Shown here: one piece after another, positions 7,920 to 15,158 of the stretch | How the letters are laid out: every line of letters begins with the position of its first letter | Numbering within the stretch: position 1 is the first letter of the stretch | Source: Cyanobium sp. CZS25K | GTDB lineage: Bacteria > Cyanobacteriota > Cyanobacteriia > PCC-6307 > Cyanobiaceae | Reading direction: 5' to 3' | Assembly (NCBI GenBank): GCA_030373325.1 | Contig: JAUCZB010000020.1 | Coordinates: forward strand, 1-49,191 | DNA length: 49,191 bases | The notes under the pieces: generated by a model | Databases searched by the model: none | Told to the model about the DNA's origin: nothing | Seen by the model: only the letters and a program-made list of their open reading frames with translations | Program-made: the position numbers and the translations under genes

Positions 7920-8302
7920 CGCACGTGGCGGATGCCATCCACCGGGTGGTAGGCCTCACCGGTGGTTTCCTCGTAGACGATCGCCGGCAGGCCCGTTTCG
8001 AACATGGTCTGCAGGGCTTCCTTCAGATACGGGTTCCAGCCGCCGGTGGTGACTTTGCCGTGGCGCACGGTCCAGTCCCAGGTGCCCTGGAGATCGCGGG
8101 GAATGCGTCCTTCCCGGTCCCGCCGGGCCACCAGATCCTGGGATTCGACGATGCCGACCAGGATCGGGTCCTTGCCGTAGGAGGGCGTGAGGCTGAGCTC
8201 GAGCCGAATGGGATCATCCTTCACCATCTTGAGGCGAAAACGAGGCGGCAACTTCAGTGCCCCGAGCACGGCTGCCACGATTCGCGTTCTCTGATCCACC
8301 AT
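7916..8302 (-). CDS. Conserved hypothetical protein coupled to hrpB
   Basis: 128 residues, soluble, mixed alpha/beta by eye. Recognisable patches are KMVKDDPIRLELSLTP, VGIVESQDLVARRDREGR, GTWDWTVRHGKVTTGGW and ALQTMFETGLPAIVYEE. There are no membrane segments or cysteine motifs and I do not know a named domain. It lies directly upstream of hrpB, whose probable CTG start overlaps this TGA, so the pair is likely co-translated. Calling it conserved is an impression from similar cyanobacterial proteins, not a search result. Confidence 0.7.
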   Translation of the reverse strand: MVDQRTRIVAAVLGALKLPPRFRLKMVKDDPIRLELSLTPSYGKDPILVGIVESQDLVARRDREGRIPRDLQGTWDWTVRHGKVTTGGWNPYLKEALQTMFETGLPAIVYEETTGEAYHPVDGIRHVR

Positions 8303-8363
8303 CGATCTCCGCCGGTAAGCGCATTCACCTCAGGGAGCCTATTCAGCGGCCGGCCGGGCGTGC

Positions 8364-8654
8364 TCAGTTCGGATCGGCGGGGAAGGCGGGCTGCTCGTTG
8401 TCGCCACTGAAACGGACGGTCAACAGATCCTCCTGTGTCAGCTGACCATCCGCATCGAGCAGCTCGGGGTGGATGGTCAGCCGACCGGTGCGATCACCGG
8501 CACGGCTGCCCGGATCGGTGGCAGCGGCCCCGGCATCACCCGGCCTGGGGACCGCACGAAACCCCTGCCCCATGACCCGGAAGGCCTGCCAGAGAAGCAG
8601 GACGAAGGCGGCCCCGTAGAGGATCGGAAAGAGCTGCGAGAGGAGGGAGGTCAT
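8364..8654 (-). CDS. DUF2973 membrane protein
   Basis: 96 residues: one N-terminal transmembrane helix (LFPILYGAAFVLLLWQAFRVM), a Gly/Ala-rich linker, then the conserved tail RLTIHPELLDADGQLTQEDLLTVRFSG. That tail and the single helix match DUF2973, a cyanobacterial protein of unknown function. The ATG at 8654 begins MTSLLSQLF; an upstream in-frame start would add only seven residues. It lies 42 bases downstream of a tiny membrane-protein gene on the same strand. Confidence 0.8.
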   Translation of the reverse strand: MTSLLSQLFPILYGAAFVLLLWQAFRVMGQGFRAVPRPGDAGAAATDPGSRAGDRTGRLTIHPELLDADGQLTQEDLLTVRFSGDNEQPAFPADPN

Positions 8655-8696
8655 GGTGCGATGGGAACCCCGCATGCCGCGGACTCGTTCCCATCA

Positions 8697-8801
8697 TCAC
8701 CCGTCCGACGGAGAGGCGGCGGTGGCCAGCATCCAGGCCCAGAGGGAGGTGCAGGCAGCTCCGAAGGCGAGAAAGGCGAGAAGCAGGCGGCTTGTGTCCA
8801 T
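8697..8801 (-). CDS. 34-residue single-helix membrane protein
   Basis: ATG 8801 to TGA 8697 encodes 34 residues beginning MDTSRLLLAFLAFGAACTSL, then a continued hydrophobic stretch with two Trp and a short polar tail (SPSDG). It is one transmembrane helix. Many thylakoid complexes have subunits of this size, but I do not recognise it as a known Psb, Psa or Pet protein. Support comes from the A+T-rich upstream region (8805-8830) that could be a promoter, a sensible hydrophobic profile, and position just upstream of the DUF2973 gene. Confidence 0.45.
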   Translation of the reverse strand: MDTSRLLLAFLAFGAACTSLWAWMLATAASPSDG

Positions 8802-8908
8802 GACTCTATAAAAAACTTTACAAATCATAGCCGATCAGGCCGGTTTGCCTCCCCTTCCTCCTTCCTGTCGGGTTGTCTACGGTTTTGGTCTGTCCGAGCC
8901 TTTAAGCG

Positions 8909-10060
8909 ATGCGCTCCACCCGCGTTCTTGCCGCAGCCGCTGCCGGGCTTGCCACGGCCACAGCCACAGCCACAGCCACAGCCACCGTGGTCCTCATCAG
9001 CCCGGCTCTCACCTCCCCGGGTCTGGCCCAGCCGGCTGCTTCGGTTCTCGGGCGGCAGTCGTTCGTGGCGGCGGCGATCCGCCGGGCGGGTCCAGCCGTG
9101 GTCACCATCGACACCGAGCGCACGGTGCAGTCGGCGGCCGGGGGGGGGCTGCCCCGGGGTCTGCTGAACGATCCCCTGTTCCGCCAGTTCTTCGGTATCC
9201 CCCAGCAGGGGGCTCCGTCGCGACGCACCGAGCGGGGTCAGGGAAGTGGCGTGATCCTGCAGTCCGACGGCCTGGTGCTCACCAACGCCCACGTGGTGGA
9301 TAGGATTGACAGGGTGACCGTGGGCCTGGAAAACGGCCGGCGCTACGAGGGCCGTGTCGTGGGTCTCGACAAGCTCACCGATCTGGCGGTGGTGCGTCTG
9401 GTCGGGGCGGGTCCGTGGCCCGTGGCGCCACTGGGCAACTCCGATGCCCTCCAGGTGGGCGACTGGGCGATTGCGGTGGGCAACCCCTTCGGCCTCGACA
9501 ACACCGTCACCCTGGGGATCATCAGCAGCCTGAACCGGAACGCCAGCAAGCTGGGCATCACTGACAAAAGGCTGGATCTGATCCAGACCGATGCGGCCAT
9601 CAACCCCGGCAATTCCGGTGGACCGTTGCTGAATTCCGATGGTGAAGTGGTGGGCATCAACACCCTGGTGCGGTCAGGGCCGGGAGCGGGTCTGGGCTTC
9701 GCCATCCCGATCAACCGGGCCCGCAGCATCGTCAAGGAACTTGTGGCGACCGGCCGTGCCACCCACCCGATGATCGGGGTGGGGCTTGATGAGGTCCGGG
9801 GCGGAAGTGGAGCGGGCCCTGCCAAGGGTGCGGTCGTGGTTTCGGTGCAACCGAACGGCCCGGCGGATCGGGGGGGGCTCAGGGCCGGTGATGTGATCGT
9901 TGCCGCTCAGGGGGCGGAGGTCAGGGATCCTTCCCAGGTGATCAATGCCGTCGAGCGGGCCGGGGTGGGCGGAACCCTCAATCTGACGGTGAACCGTCGA
10001 GGGGCGCTGGTGAATCTGCAACTCGTACCTGGCGACATGGCCGTGTTGCGCCAGGGATAA
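8909..10060 (+). CDS. HtrA/Deg-family periplasmic serine protease
   Basis: 383-residue trypsin-like protease with one C-terminal PDZ domain. The catalytic triad is visible: His128 in TNAHVV, Asp158 in LTDLAVV and Ser236 in NPGNSGGP. The PDZ domain covers about 275-380 ([24 protein letters not shown]). The N-terminus is a signal peptide whose hydrophobic core is Ala-Thr repeats. The family degrades or refolds damaged exported proteins and, in cyanobacteria, matters in light and heat stress. Three paralogues (HtrA, HhoA, HhoB) are usual and I cannot tell which this is. It is divergent from the 34-residue membrane protein gene and convergent with the gene at 10109. Confidence 0.93.
   Translation: MRSTRVLAAAAAGLATATATATATATVVLISPALTSPGLAQPAASVLGRQSFVAAAIRRAGPAVVTIDTERTVQSAAGGGLPRGLLNDPLFRQFFGIPQQGAPSRRTERGQGSGVILQSDGLVLTNAHVVDRIDRVTVGLENGRRYEGRVVGLDKLTDLAVVRLVGAGPWPVAPLGNSDALQVGDWAIAVGNPFGLDNTVTLGIISSLNRNASKLGITDKRLDLIQTDAAINPGNSGGPLLNSDGEVVGINTLVRSGPGAGLGFAIPINRARSIVKELVATGRATHPMIGVGLDEVRGGSGAGPAKGAVVVSVQPNGPADRGGLRAGDVIVAAQGAEVRDPSQVINAVERAGVGGTLNLTVNRRGALVNLQLVPGDMAVLRQG
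8951..8986 (+). repeat. Hexanucleotide tandem repeat in the htrA signal sequence
   Basis: Six tandem copies of a 6-base unit: GCCACG, then GCCACA four times, then GCCACC. They encode Ala-Thr repeats in the signal peptide core. Because the unit is six bases, slippage would change the length by two residues without a frameshift. Confidence 0.9.
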
Positions 10061-10065
10061 AGGGA

Positions 10066-10097
10066 TGGCCCGACCCCGCCACCTTGTGGCCGGGCCA
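10066..10097. terminator. Hairpin between convergent genes
   Basis: TGGCCCG (10066-10072) pairs with CGGGCCA (10091-10097), and inside it GCCAC (10078-10082) pairs with GTGGC (10086-10090), leaving a five-base bulge on one side. The 12-bp G+C-rich stem lies between the stop codons of the htrA-type gene and the convergent gene at 10109. It has no T run, so factor-independent termination is uncertain; a bidirectional terminator or pause site is plausible. Confidence 0.35.
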
Positions 10098-10108
10098 CCG
10101 AACAACCC

Positions 10109-10378
10109 TCAGAGGACGTCCATGCCGCCTTTGCCGCTGTCAGGGCGGAGGGCGTCGAGGAGGCCGGCATCCATGGTGAGTTCAGCTCCGAAACGGCTCG
10201 GTGCGCCCAGTTGCTGCCGCATGACCCACTGCGTGGCCGCCTTCTGGCTCTGCCAGGCCTGAAGCAACTGCTTGGCCAGTCCCCGCAGGACCTGGGGATC
10301 CCCCGTGGCGTCGATGGCTCGGGTCATGCGCTCCAGCTCGAATTTCTGGCCGAGGCTGAGGGCGAGGGGTTCGGACAT
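10109..10378 (-). CDS. Small helical protein with an NblA-like pattern
   Basis: 89 residues, mostly alpha-helical and soluble. The N-terminal pattern LSLGQKFELERM, followed by a second helix DPQVLRGLAKQLLQAWQSQKAATQWVMRQ, recalls the short helix-turn-helix protein NblA (LSLEQEF... then LL..L.RQ.M), the adaptor for phycobilisome breakdown. The resemblance is short and its C-terminal 25 residues are unlike NblA, so I name no gene. It is likely a real cyanobacterial gene: ATG 10378, tight spacing, good helix heptads. Confidence 0.6.
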   Translation of the reverse strand: MSEPLALSLGQKFELERMTRAIDATGDPQVLRGLAKQLLQAWQSQKAATQWVMRQQLGAPSRFGAELTMDAGLLDALRPDSGKGGMDVL

Positions 10379-10514
10379 GGTGGGCGGTGCGATGGGGCTG
10401 ATCTGACCGGCCCAAAGCTACAAACTGTTTCAAGATGACACGTAGCGCCTGTTACAGGGCCTGCGCTCTGGTCAGGAAATCCGCTCAACACCCTCGCCTT
10501 GGCCCCTGGCCGGC

Positions 10515-10679
10515 TCAGTGGCGCTCCCGCAGCTCTTCCACGCAGCGGGTGACGCACTCCCCGTCTTCCAGGGAGCAGGTGGTGATGCATTCGAAGTACA
10601 CCTCCATCGCATCGCTGATGCCGACCGTCTCGTCGCGGTCTGCGTTCCAACCGTCGGGGACGACGTTCTGGATGGTCAT
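10515..10679 (-). CDS. 54-residue protein with paired CX3C motifs
   Basis: ATG 10679 to TGA 10515 encodes a short acidic protein. Its second half reads MEVYFECITTCSLEDGECV and continues to VTRCVEELR, giving four cysteines at 31, 35, 42 and 46 (CX3C-X6-CX3C). Two short helices each carrying CX3C could form a disulfide-linked or metal-binding hairpin. No signal peptide or membrane segment is present. Function is unknown. The motif regularity supports coding. Confidence 0.65.
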   Translation of the reverse strand: MTIQNVVPDGWNADRDETVGISDAMEVYFECITTCSLEDGECVTRCVEELRERH

Positions 10680-10805
10680 CGCTGTTCCTGGATGGGTGAC
10701 CCTGTCAGCCTATGCACACAAAGTTGGCGGCACCAGGGAAATGAGTCTTCCTGCCTAGGGAACCATGAAGTTGTATTTTGTGGCGCCGCGGCAGCCTCCA
10801 CCGCG

Positions 10806-12581
10806 TCAGTCGCCTTTGCTGCTGCCGTTGCCGTTCTTGCCCGCCGCTCTGCCCTTGGCCTTCCCACCGGTCTTCTCTGCGGATCTGGCGCGCTGTTTCT
10901 CTCGCTGTTGCTCGCGTCTGGAGGCCAGCTTGCTCTCCTGCTCCAGGCGATCGCGCTCCAACGCCTCCTCGCGTTTCTTCTCCTGGTAGTAGGCGTAGTC
11001 GCCGCGATAGAGCACCAGTTCCCCGTCACGCACCTCCACGATCCGGTTGGCCACCCGGCCTATGAAGAAGCGGTCGTGGGAGACCAGCAGGGCGGCGCCT
11101 TCGTAGGCCATCAGGGCCTCCTCGAGCATCTGCTTGGCAGGGATGTCGAGGTGGTTGGTGGGCTCATCCAGCACCAGCAGATTGCAGGGGGTGAGCAGCA
11201 TCAGGGCCAGGGCCAGCCGGGCCTTCTCCCCACCGCTGAGCTTGGCCACCGGTTTGAACACCGTGTCGTTGCTGAAGCCGAAGCTGCCCAGCAGGGAACG
11301 CACCTGGGTCTGGGTCCAGTCGGGCACGGCCTCGAACAGGGTGTCAATCACCGTCTTGGCCAGATCGAGGGCTTCGGCCTGGTTCTGCTCAAAGTACCCC
11401 GCCACCACGTGGTGTTCCCCCAGGCCCGCCTGGCCCTCAAGGGGGATCTCGTAGCCCATCACCAGCCGCAGCAGGGTGGATTTGCCGGCTCCGTTCGGGC
11501 CCACGAAGGCGATCCGATCGCCGCGCTCCACCTCCAGGTTCGCCCCCAGAAAAAGAATCTGGTCGTCGTAGCCGTGGGTGAGGTTCTCGATCGCCGCGAC
11601 CACCCGGCCCGAGCGGGGGGCGGGGGGAAAGGCGAACCGCGGCCCGCTCACCGACTCCAGCGGCGCCTCGATCCGCTCCACCTTCTCCAGCAGCTTCTCG
11701 CGGCTCTTGGCCTGGGTGCTGCGGGTGGCGCTGGCCCGGAAGCGGTCGATGTAGGCCTGCTGGCTGCTCAGTTCCTTCTGCTGACGCTCGAAGGCGGCCT
11801 GGCCGGCCTCCCGCTCCAGGGCCTTCTGCTCGAGATGCTGGCTGTAGTTGCCCAGGTAGGTCCGCGAGATGCCGCGCTCGGTCTCGACGATCTGGTTGCA
11901 GACCCGATCGAGGAAGGCCCGGTCGTGGCTGATCACCACCAGGGGAACCGTCTGATCCACCAGGTAGCTCTCCAGCCACTGGATCGTTTCGACGTCCAGG
12001 TGGTTGGTGGGTTCGTCGAGCAGCAGCAGATCCGGTTCCTGCAGCAGGATCTTCCCCAGGGCGATGCGCATCTGCCAGCCGCCGGAGTAGTCCCCCACGG
12101 CCTTCTCGGCGGACTCGGGGGTGAAGCCGATGCTGGGCAGAAGCTTGTCGATGCGGGCATCGAGCTCGTAGCCGTGCAGGGCCTCGAAACGGCTCTGCAG
12201 TTGACCGAGCTCGTCGATCAGCCGGTCGAGCAGGGCCGGATCGCCGGCGGCCTCCTCACTGGCCATGGCCTCCTCCACCTGCCGCTGGCGGTTGAGCACC
12301 TGGGCCGCCTCACCGAAGGCCTGGAAGAGTTCCTGGCGGACGCTGCGGGCGAGGTCCACATCGAACTCCTGCTGCAGGTAGGCGATGCGGGGGTCCCCCT
12401 GGCGGACCACCTGGCCGCTGGTCGGTTCCTCCAGCCCGGCGATGATGCGCATCTGGGTGGATTTGCCGGCCCCGTTGACCCCCACCAGGCCGATCCGATC
12501 TCCCCCCTTGACTTCCCAGGTGATGTCCTTGAGCACCTCACCGGTGGGATAGATCTTGCCGATGCGTTCGAGGCGCAGCAC
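10806..12581 (-). CDS. ABC-F family ATPase
   Basis: Soluble protein with two ABC cassettes and no membrane domain. Cassette 1: Walker [10 protein letters not shown], signature [10 protein letters not shown], Walker [13 protein letters not shown]. Cassette 2: [33 protein letters not shown]. The charged linker between them (about [19 protein letters not shown]) is the P-site tRNA interaction element, and the C-terminus is Lys/Arg/Glu-rich. ABC-F proteins act on ribosomes to relieve stalls; the closest named type is hard to choose (Uup/YbiT/EttA-like). I place the start at GTG 12581 ([17 protein letters not shown]), the usual beginning of the first cassette. ATG 12674 would add 31 residues of unknown character and overlap a divergent gene. 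Confidence 0.9.
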   Translation of the reverse strand: MLRLERIGKIYPTGEVLKDITWEVKGGDRIGLVGVNGAGKSTQMRIIAGLEEPTSGQVVRQGDPRIAYLQQEFDVDLARSVRQELFQAFGEAAQVLNRQRQVEEAMASEEAAGDPALLDRLIDELGQLQSRFEALHGYELDARIDKLLPSIGFTPESAEKAVGDYSGGWQMRIALGKILLQEPDLLLLDEPTNHLDVETIQWLESYLVDQTVPLVVISHDRAFLDRVCNQIVETERGISRTYLGNYSQHLEQKALEREAGQAAFERQQKELSSQQAYIDRFRASATRSTQAKSREKLLEKVERIEAPLESVSGPRFAFPPAPRSGRVVAAIENLTHGYDDQILFLGANLEVERGDRIAFVGPNGAGKSTLLRLVMGYEIPLEGQAGLGEHHVVAGYFEQNQAEALDLAKTVIDTLFEAVPDWTQTQVRSLLGSFGFSNDTVFKPVAKLSGGEKARLALALMLLTPCNLLVLDEPTNHLDIPAKQMLEEALMAYEGAALLVSHDRFFIGRVANRIVEVRDGELVLYRGDYAYYQEKKREEALERDRLEQESKLASRREQQREKQRARSAEKTGGKAKGRAAGKNGNGSSKGD

Positions 12582-12666
12582 GGAGCGGAAAGCGGTCGCG
12601 GTGAGCGCATCATCCCCTGCCGGCGCGTCCTGCAGACTGTCGAACGGGTCCGCGCGTGTCGTCAGG

Positions 12667-12993
12667 ATGATCAAGCGCCTCGAGCAGATCGCCGCCCTTG
12701 TGGTGGCGGCGGGCCTGGCGCTGACGAGCTACTGGCTGTTCTTCAGCTGGGCCCAGGGGGGAGGTTCCCAGCCCCGCGAACGGCCCCGCCGTCCCCAGCA
12801 GGAGGGGCGCCGCACCTCGGGTTCAGAGCCCGCCCCGGGCCTTGATCAGCCATTGTTTGGTGGCGCCATCATCGAGGCCGGCCAGATGGGCCTTGACCTC
12901 CTCCGGGCTGACCGGCAGGCCCGCCTGCTCACCGAGGGCGACGATCCTGCTGAGGGCTCCGCTCGGATCCTGAAGGGCCTGGCGGAACAGTGA
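12667..12993 (+). CDS. Possible small single-pass membrane protein
   Basis: 108-residue frame beginning MIKRLEQIAALVVAAGLALT, one transmembrane segment (about residues 8-30), then a Gly/Arg/Pro-rich linker and a tail. The tail lies antisense to the Nif11-like gene at 12823-13056, so one of the two may be overcalled; the Nif11-like reading is the better one. The membrane segment and ATG starting 85 bases from the ABC-F GTG favour a short real gene here. No family recognised. Confidence 0.4.
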   Translation: MIKRLEQIAALVVAAGLALTSYWLFFSWAQGGGSQPRERPRRPQQEGRRTSGSEPAPGLDQPLFGGAIIEAGQMGLDLLRADRQARLLTEGDDPAEGSARILKGLAEQ

Positions 12994-13056
12994 CTGGGTG
13001 AGATCGGCATCGTTGCTGATGCGTCCGTAAAGCTCGGCGGCGTTGCTGGTGGTCAT
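12823..13056 (-). CDS. Nif11-like small protein
   Basis: 77 residues. The pattern AELYGRISNDADLTQSLF, then ALSRIVALGEQAGLPVSPEEVKAHL, resembles the Nif11 domain, a short helical module found in cyanobacterial orphan proteins and in leader peptides of Nif11-type ribosomal natural products. There is no double-glycine followed by a Cys/Ser/Thr core, and no modifying enzyme (LanM, cyclodehydratase) nearby, so a peptide precursor is unlikely. It ends in a basic ATKQWLIKARGGL. It lies upstream of the ABC-F gene on the same strand. Confidence 0.6.
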   Translation of the reverse strand: MTTSNAAELYGRISNDADLTQSLFRQALQDPSGALSRIVALGEQAGLPVSPEEVKAHLAGLDDGATKQWLIKARGGL

Positions 13057-13142
13057 CCTGGCCGGGATTCTTCCCTGACCTTATGGGCTAGGGGGCCATG
13101 GGCGCAGCTCCTGCAACGACTTCGTCAGGGGTGCCGGAGGGA

Positions 13143-13451
13143 TCAGGCGGCGCGGGGAGTGGTGTCTTCCTCGGCTCCGCTGGCGGAGGCGTCCTCCATG
13201 CTGCGGGCATCGAGACAGAGCACCTTGCGCAGCTGGGCGTAATTGGCGGCCAGGGACTGACGTCCCTCCTGCTCGGCGCCGTACTCGGCGCGCTGCAGCA
13301 CGTGGTGCAGATGGGTCAGCAGGTAGGTGCTGATCACGGCCGAAACCAGCACATCGCTGCGTTCCGCGGTGCTGCGCCGCCGGCTCTGGCGGCTCTTGGG
13401 CTGCAGGGAGGTCTCGGAACCGGTCGGGCGGGACTGGGTGGAGCGGGCCAT
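13143..13451 (-). CDS. Hypothetical protein, helical middle
   Basis: 102 residues. A basic Ser/Arg/Thr-rich N-terminus is followed by a helical middle (SDVLVSAVISTYLLTHLHHVLQRAEYG and EGRQSLAANYAQLRKVLCLDARSM) and a short acidic tail. The middle could be a small soluble helical bundle with a weakly hydrophobic helix. No known domain. It lies divergent from the ribbon-helix-helix gene, with 220 bases between them. Confidence 0.55.
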   Translation of the reverse strand: MARSTQSRPTGSETSLQPKSRQSRRRSTAERSDVLVSAVISTYLLTHLHHVLQRAEYGAEQEGRQSLAANYAQLRKVLCLDARSMEDASASGAEEDTTPRAA

Positions 13452-13576
13452 GGCGGAAGCGGCCGGTGGGCCGTCGGAATGGACGGGGGTGGGGACGGGT
13501 GGCGTGGAACGGGTGGGCCTGGAGCTGGTGGACCCGGAGAAGGGGATCCCGAGGGGGCGGGATGGTCCACAACCCT

Positions 13577-13614
13577 ACTGTTGGATACTACCCATGACAG
13601 TCACTGTACACTGT
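13577..13614 (+). promoter_or_regulatory. ACTGT repeats upstream of the RHH gene
   Basis: ACTGT occurs at 13577-13581, 13603-13607 and 13610-13614, and ACAGT at 13597-13601 forms an inverted pair with the second copy (ACAGT-C-ACTGT). Ribbon-helix-helix repressors commonly bind short repeats ahead of their own gene, so this could be an autoregulatory operator. The nearby GTACACTGTTTC is also close to the cyanobacterial LexA pattern GTAC-N4-GTWC but has a mismatch. Function is inferred. Confidence 0.3.
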
Positions 13615-13671
13615 TTCCTATCCCGCCGGATCCCAGCGGCACCCTCCCTTCGGCCCCCACCCAGAGGCACC

Positions 13672-14004
13672 GTGCCCACCCGTCAGACCTCCTCCAGCGG
13701 CAAGCCCAAGTCGCCGCGGATCCAGGTCGTCCTGCCGGAGGAGCTCTGTGCACGCCTGGCCACCCTGGCGGAGAGCGAGTCGCGCACGGTCAGCAACATG
13801 GCCAAGGTGCTGATCCAGCAGGGGGTGGAACGGCTGGAACGGCAACGCCCCGCCGAGCCGGCCGCGGCCCCCTATCCGCTCGGGCCCACCGTCGCCGCCG
13901 ATCGCTTCCGCCGGGAGCTGGAGCAGCAGGAGCAGGCCGGCACCCGCCGGTTGCGGGGAGCGCCGCGCCGGCTGCGCCTGCGCCAGCCCCCCTCATCCCC
14001 CTGA
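13672..14004 (+). CDS. Ribbon-helix-helix (CopG/Arc-like) protein
   Basis: 110 residues from GTG 13672. The N-terminal third after a polar lead has a ribbon-helix-helix pattern: beta strand PRIQVVLPEEL, helix CARLATLAESE, turn SRTVSNMAKVLIQQGVERLE. Such proteins are dimeric DNA-binding regulators, often antitoxins, but no toxin gene is adjacent. The C-terminal half is Arg-rich and low complexity. An upstream ATG (13594) would add 26 residues through a region of repeats that looks regulatory, so I prefer the GTG. The last 12 bases overlap the end of the convergent anmK. Confidence 0.65.
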   Translation: MPTRQTSSSGKPKSPRIQVVLPEELCARLATLAESESRTVSNMAKVLIQQGVERLERQRPAEPAAAPYPLGPTVAADRFRRELEQQEQAGTRRLRGAPRRLRLRQPPSSP

Positions 14005-15138
14005 CGGGGGCGGCAGGGCCATCACCCCCAGCACGGCGGCCCGCCGGGCCCCGGTGACGGAGGGCAGCGAGCCGGGATGGCCGCGGTGTCGCCACCAGGC
14101 CAGCAGGGCGAAGGCCAGGGCCTCCCGCTGGTCATCGGCGATGCCCTGGCTGGCCAGCGGCAGCACGGCCGTGCCGTGGCAACGCCGCCGCAGCTGCTCC
14201 ATCAGGAAGCCGTTGCGGGCGCCCCCGCCGGCCACCAGCAGTTCCAGCGGCCGGGGCCGTTGGGGGCGAGCCAGGTCCTGGCCCACCACCGCCGCGCTGA
14301 AGGCCGTCAGGGTGGCCAGGGCATCGGCCGGATCCACCCCGTCGCCGAGCTCCGCCAAACGCCGATCGAGATCGGCGGCGCCGAACAGCTCCCGGCCGGT
14401 GGACTTGGGCGGCGCTGCCTGGAGGTAGGGCTCCTGCAGCCACTGCTGCAGCCGGGCTTCGTCGATGCGGCCCTGCCGCGCCCAGGCCCCGTCGGCATCG
14501 AAGCCCAGGCGACCGCCGCTGAAGCGGGACACCGCCAGATCCAGGAGCGTGTTGGCCGGGCCGCAGTCCCAGCCCAGCACTTGCGCCTTGCGGTCGGGAC
14601 CGGAGGGCGGAGGCAGGAGGGTGAGGTTGGCGATGCCCCCCAGGTTGAGCAGGGCCCGCCAGCCGCCGATCCTGCCCAGCAGGGCGGCGTCGGTGGCCGG
14701 CACCAGGGGGGCGCCATGGCCGCCGAGGGCCAGATCGATGCTGCGGAAGTCGAACACCACCGGCGTCCCCAGCAGCTCCGCCAGCAACGGCCCCTGCAGC
14801 AGCTGCCAGCTGGCCCCGCGGCGCTCCCCCTCGGGAGGACGGTGCCAGAGGGTCTGGCCGTGGCAACCCACCAGCTCGGCCCGGCCGTCCGGGTCGCAGG
14901 CGCGGGCGGCCAGGGCCTGGTGCTCGGTGAGCTCCTCGGCGAGGTGCAGCAGGGCCTCGGCGTCCATGGGCACCCCCTGACCGACGGCCACCAGCCGTTC
15001 GCGCAGGCCCGCCGGGTAAGGGGTGTGGGCACTGGCCAGGAGGCGCCAGTGGGGCCGGGCCGGGCGACCCTTGAGGCTCACCAGCACCGCATCGACGCCG
15101 TCGGCGCTGGTGCCGCTCATCAGCCCCATCACCCGCAT
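13993..15138 (-). CDS. anmK: Anhydro-N-acetylmuramic acid kinase
   Basis: 381 residues of the ASKHA-fold sugar kinase family. MGLMSGTSADGVDAVLVSL is the N-terminal ATP-phosphate signature, LVGCHGQTLWHRP and LLNLGGIANLTLLP are family blocks, WDCGPANTLLD carries the catalytic Asp, and VAGGGARNGFLM the adenosine loop. It phosphorylates and opens 1,6-anhydroMurNAc to MurNAc-6-P in peptidoglycan recycling. ATG 15138 begins at the conserved block; another start five codons earlier (15153) is possible. It is the last gene of the ndh2-ktr run, 20 bases after ktrA. Confidence 0.93.
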   Translation of the reverse strand: MRVMGLMSGTSADGVDAVLVSLKGRPARPHWRLLASAHTPYPAGLRERLVAVGQGVPMDAEALLHLAEELTEHQALAARACDPDGRAELVGCHGQTLWHRPPEGERRGASWQLLQGPLLAELLGTPVVFDFRSIDLALGGHGAPLVPATDAALLGRIGGWRALLNLGGIANLTLLPPPSGPDRKAQVLGWDCGPANTLLDLAVSRFSGGRLGFDADGAWARQGRIDEARLQQWLQEPYLQAAPPKSTGRELFGAADLDRRLAELGDGVDPADALATLTAFSAAVVGQDLARPQRPRPLELLVAGGGARNGFLMEQLRRRCHGTAVLPLASQGIADDQREALAFALLAWWRHRGHPGSLPSVTGARRAAVLGVMALPPPSGG

Positions 15139-15158
15139 CGCTGTCCTTCGCAAGGCAA

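Noticed and set aside
5880..7952. 690-residue plus-strand frame opposite hrpB
   Set aside because: It is antisense to a well-supported helicase, is Gln/Pro/Gly-rich and has no domain; open only because of high G+C.
8805..8830. HLR1 box upstream of the HtrA-type gene
   Set aside because: TTTACAAA at 8817-8824 matches one half, but neither flank provides a second repeat at the right spacing.
10518..12845. 775-residue plus-strand frame opposite the ABC-F gene
   Set aside because: Shadow of the ABC-F gene; low-complexity Leu/His/Gln composition and no motif.
12823..13056. Nif11-type lanthipeptide precursor
   Set aside because: There is no Gly-Gly cleavage site with a Cys/Ser/Thr core peptide and no lanthionine synthetase or transporter-peptidase nearby.
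13606..13617. LexA-box-like GTAC-N4-TTTC before the RHH gene
   Set aside because: One of the fixed positions is wrong and no SOS gene is linked; kept only as a remark under the ACTGT repeats.
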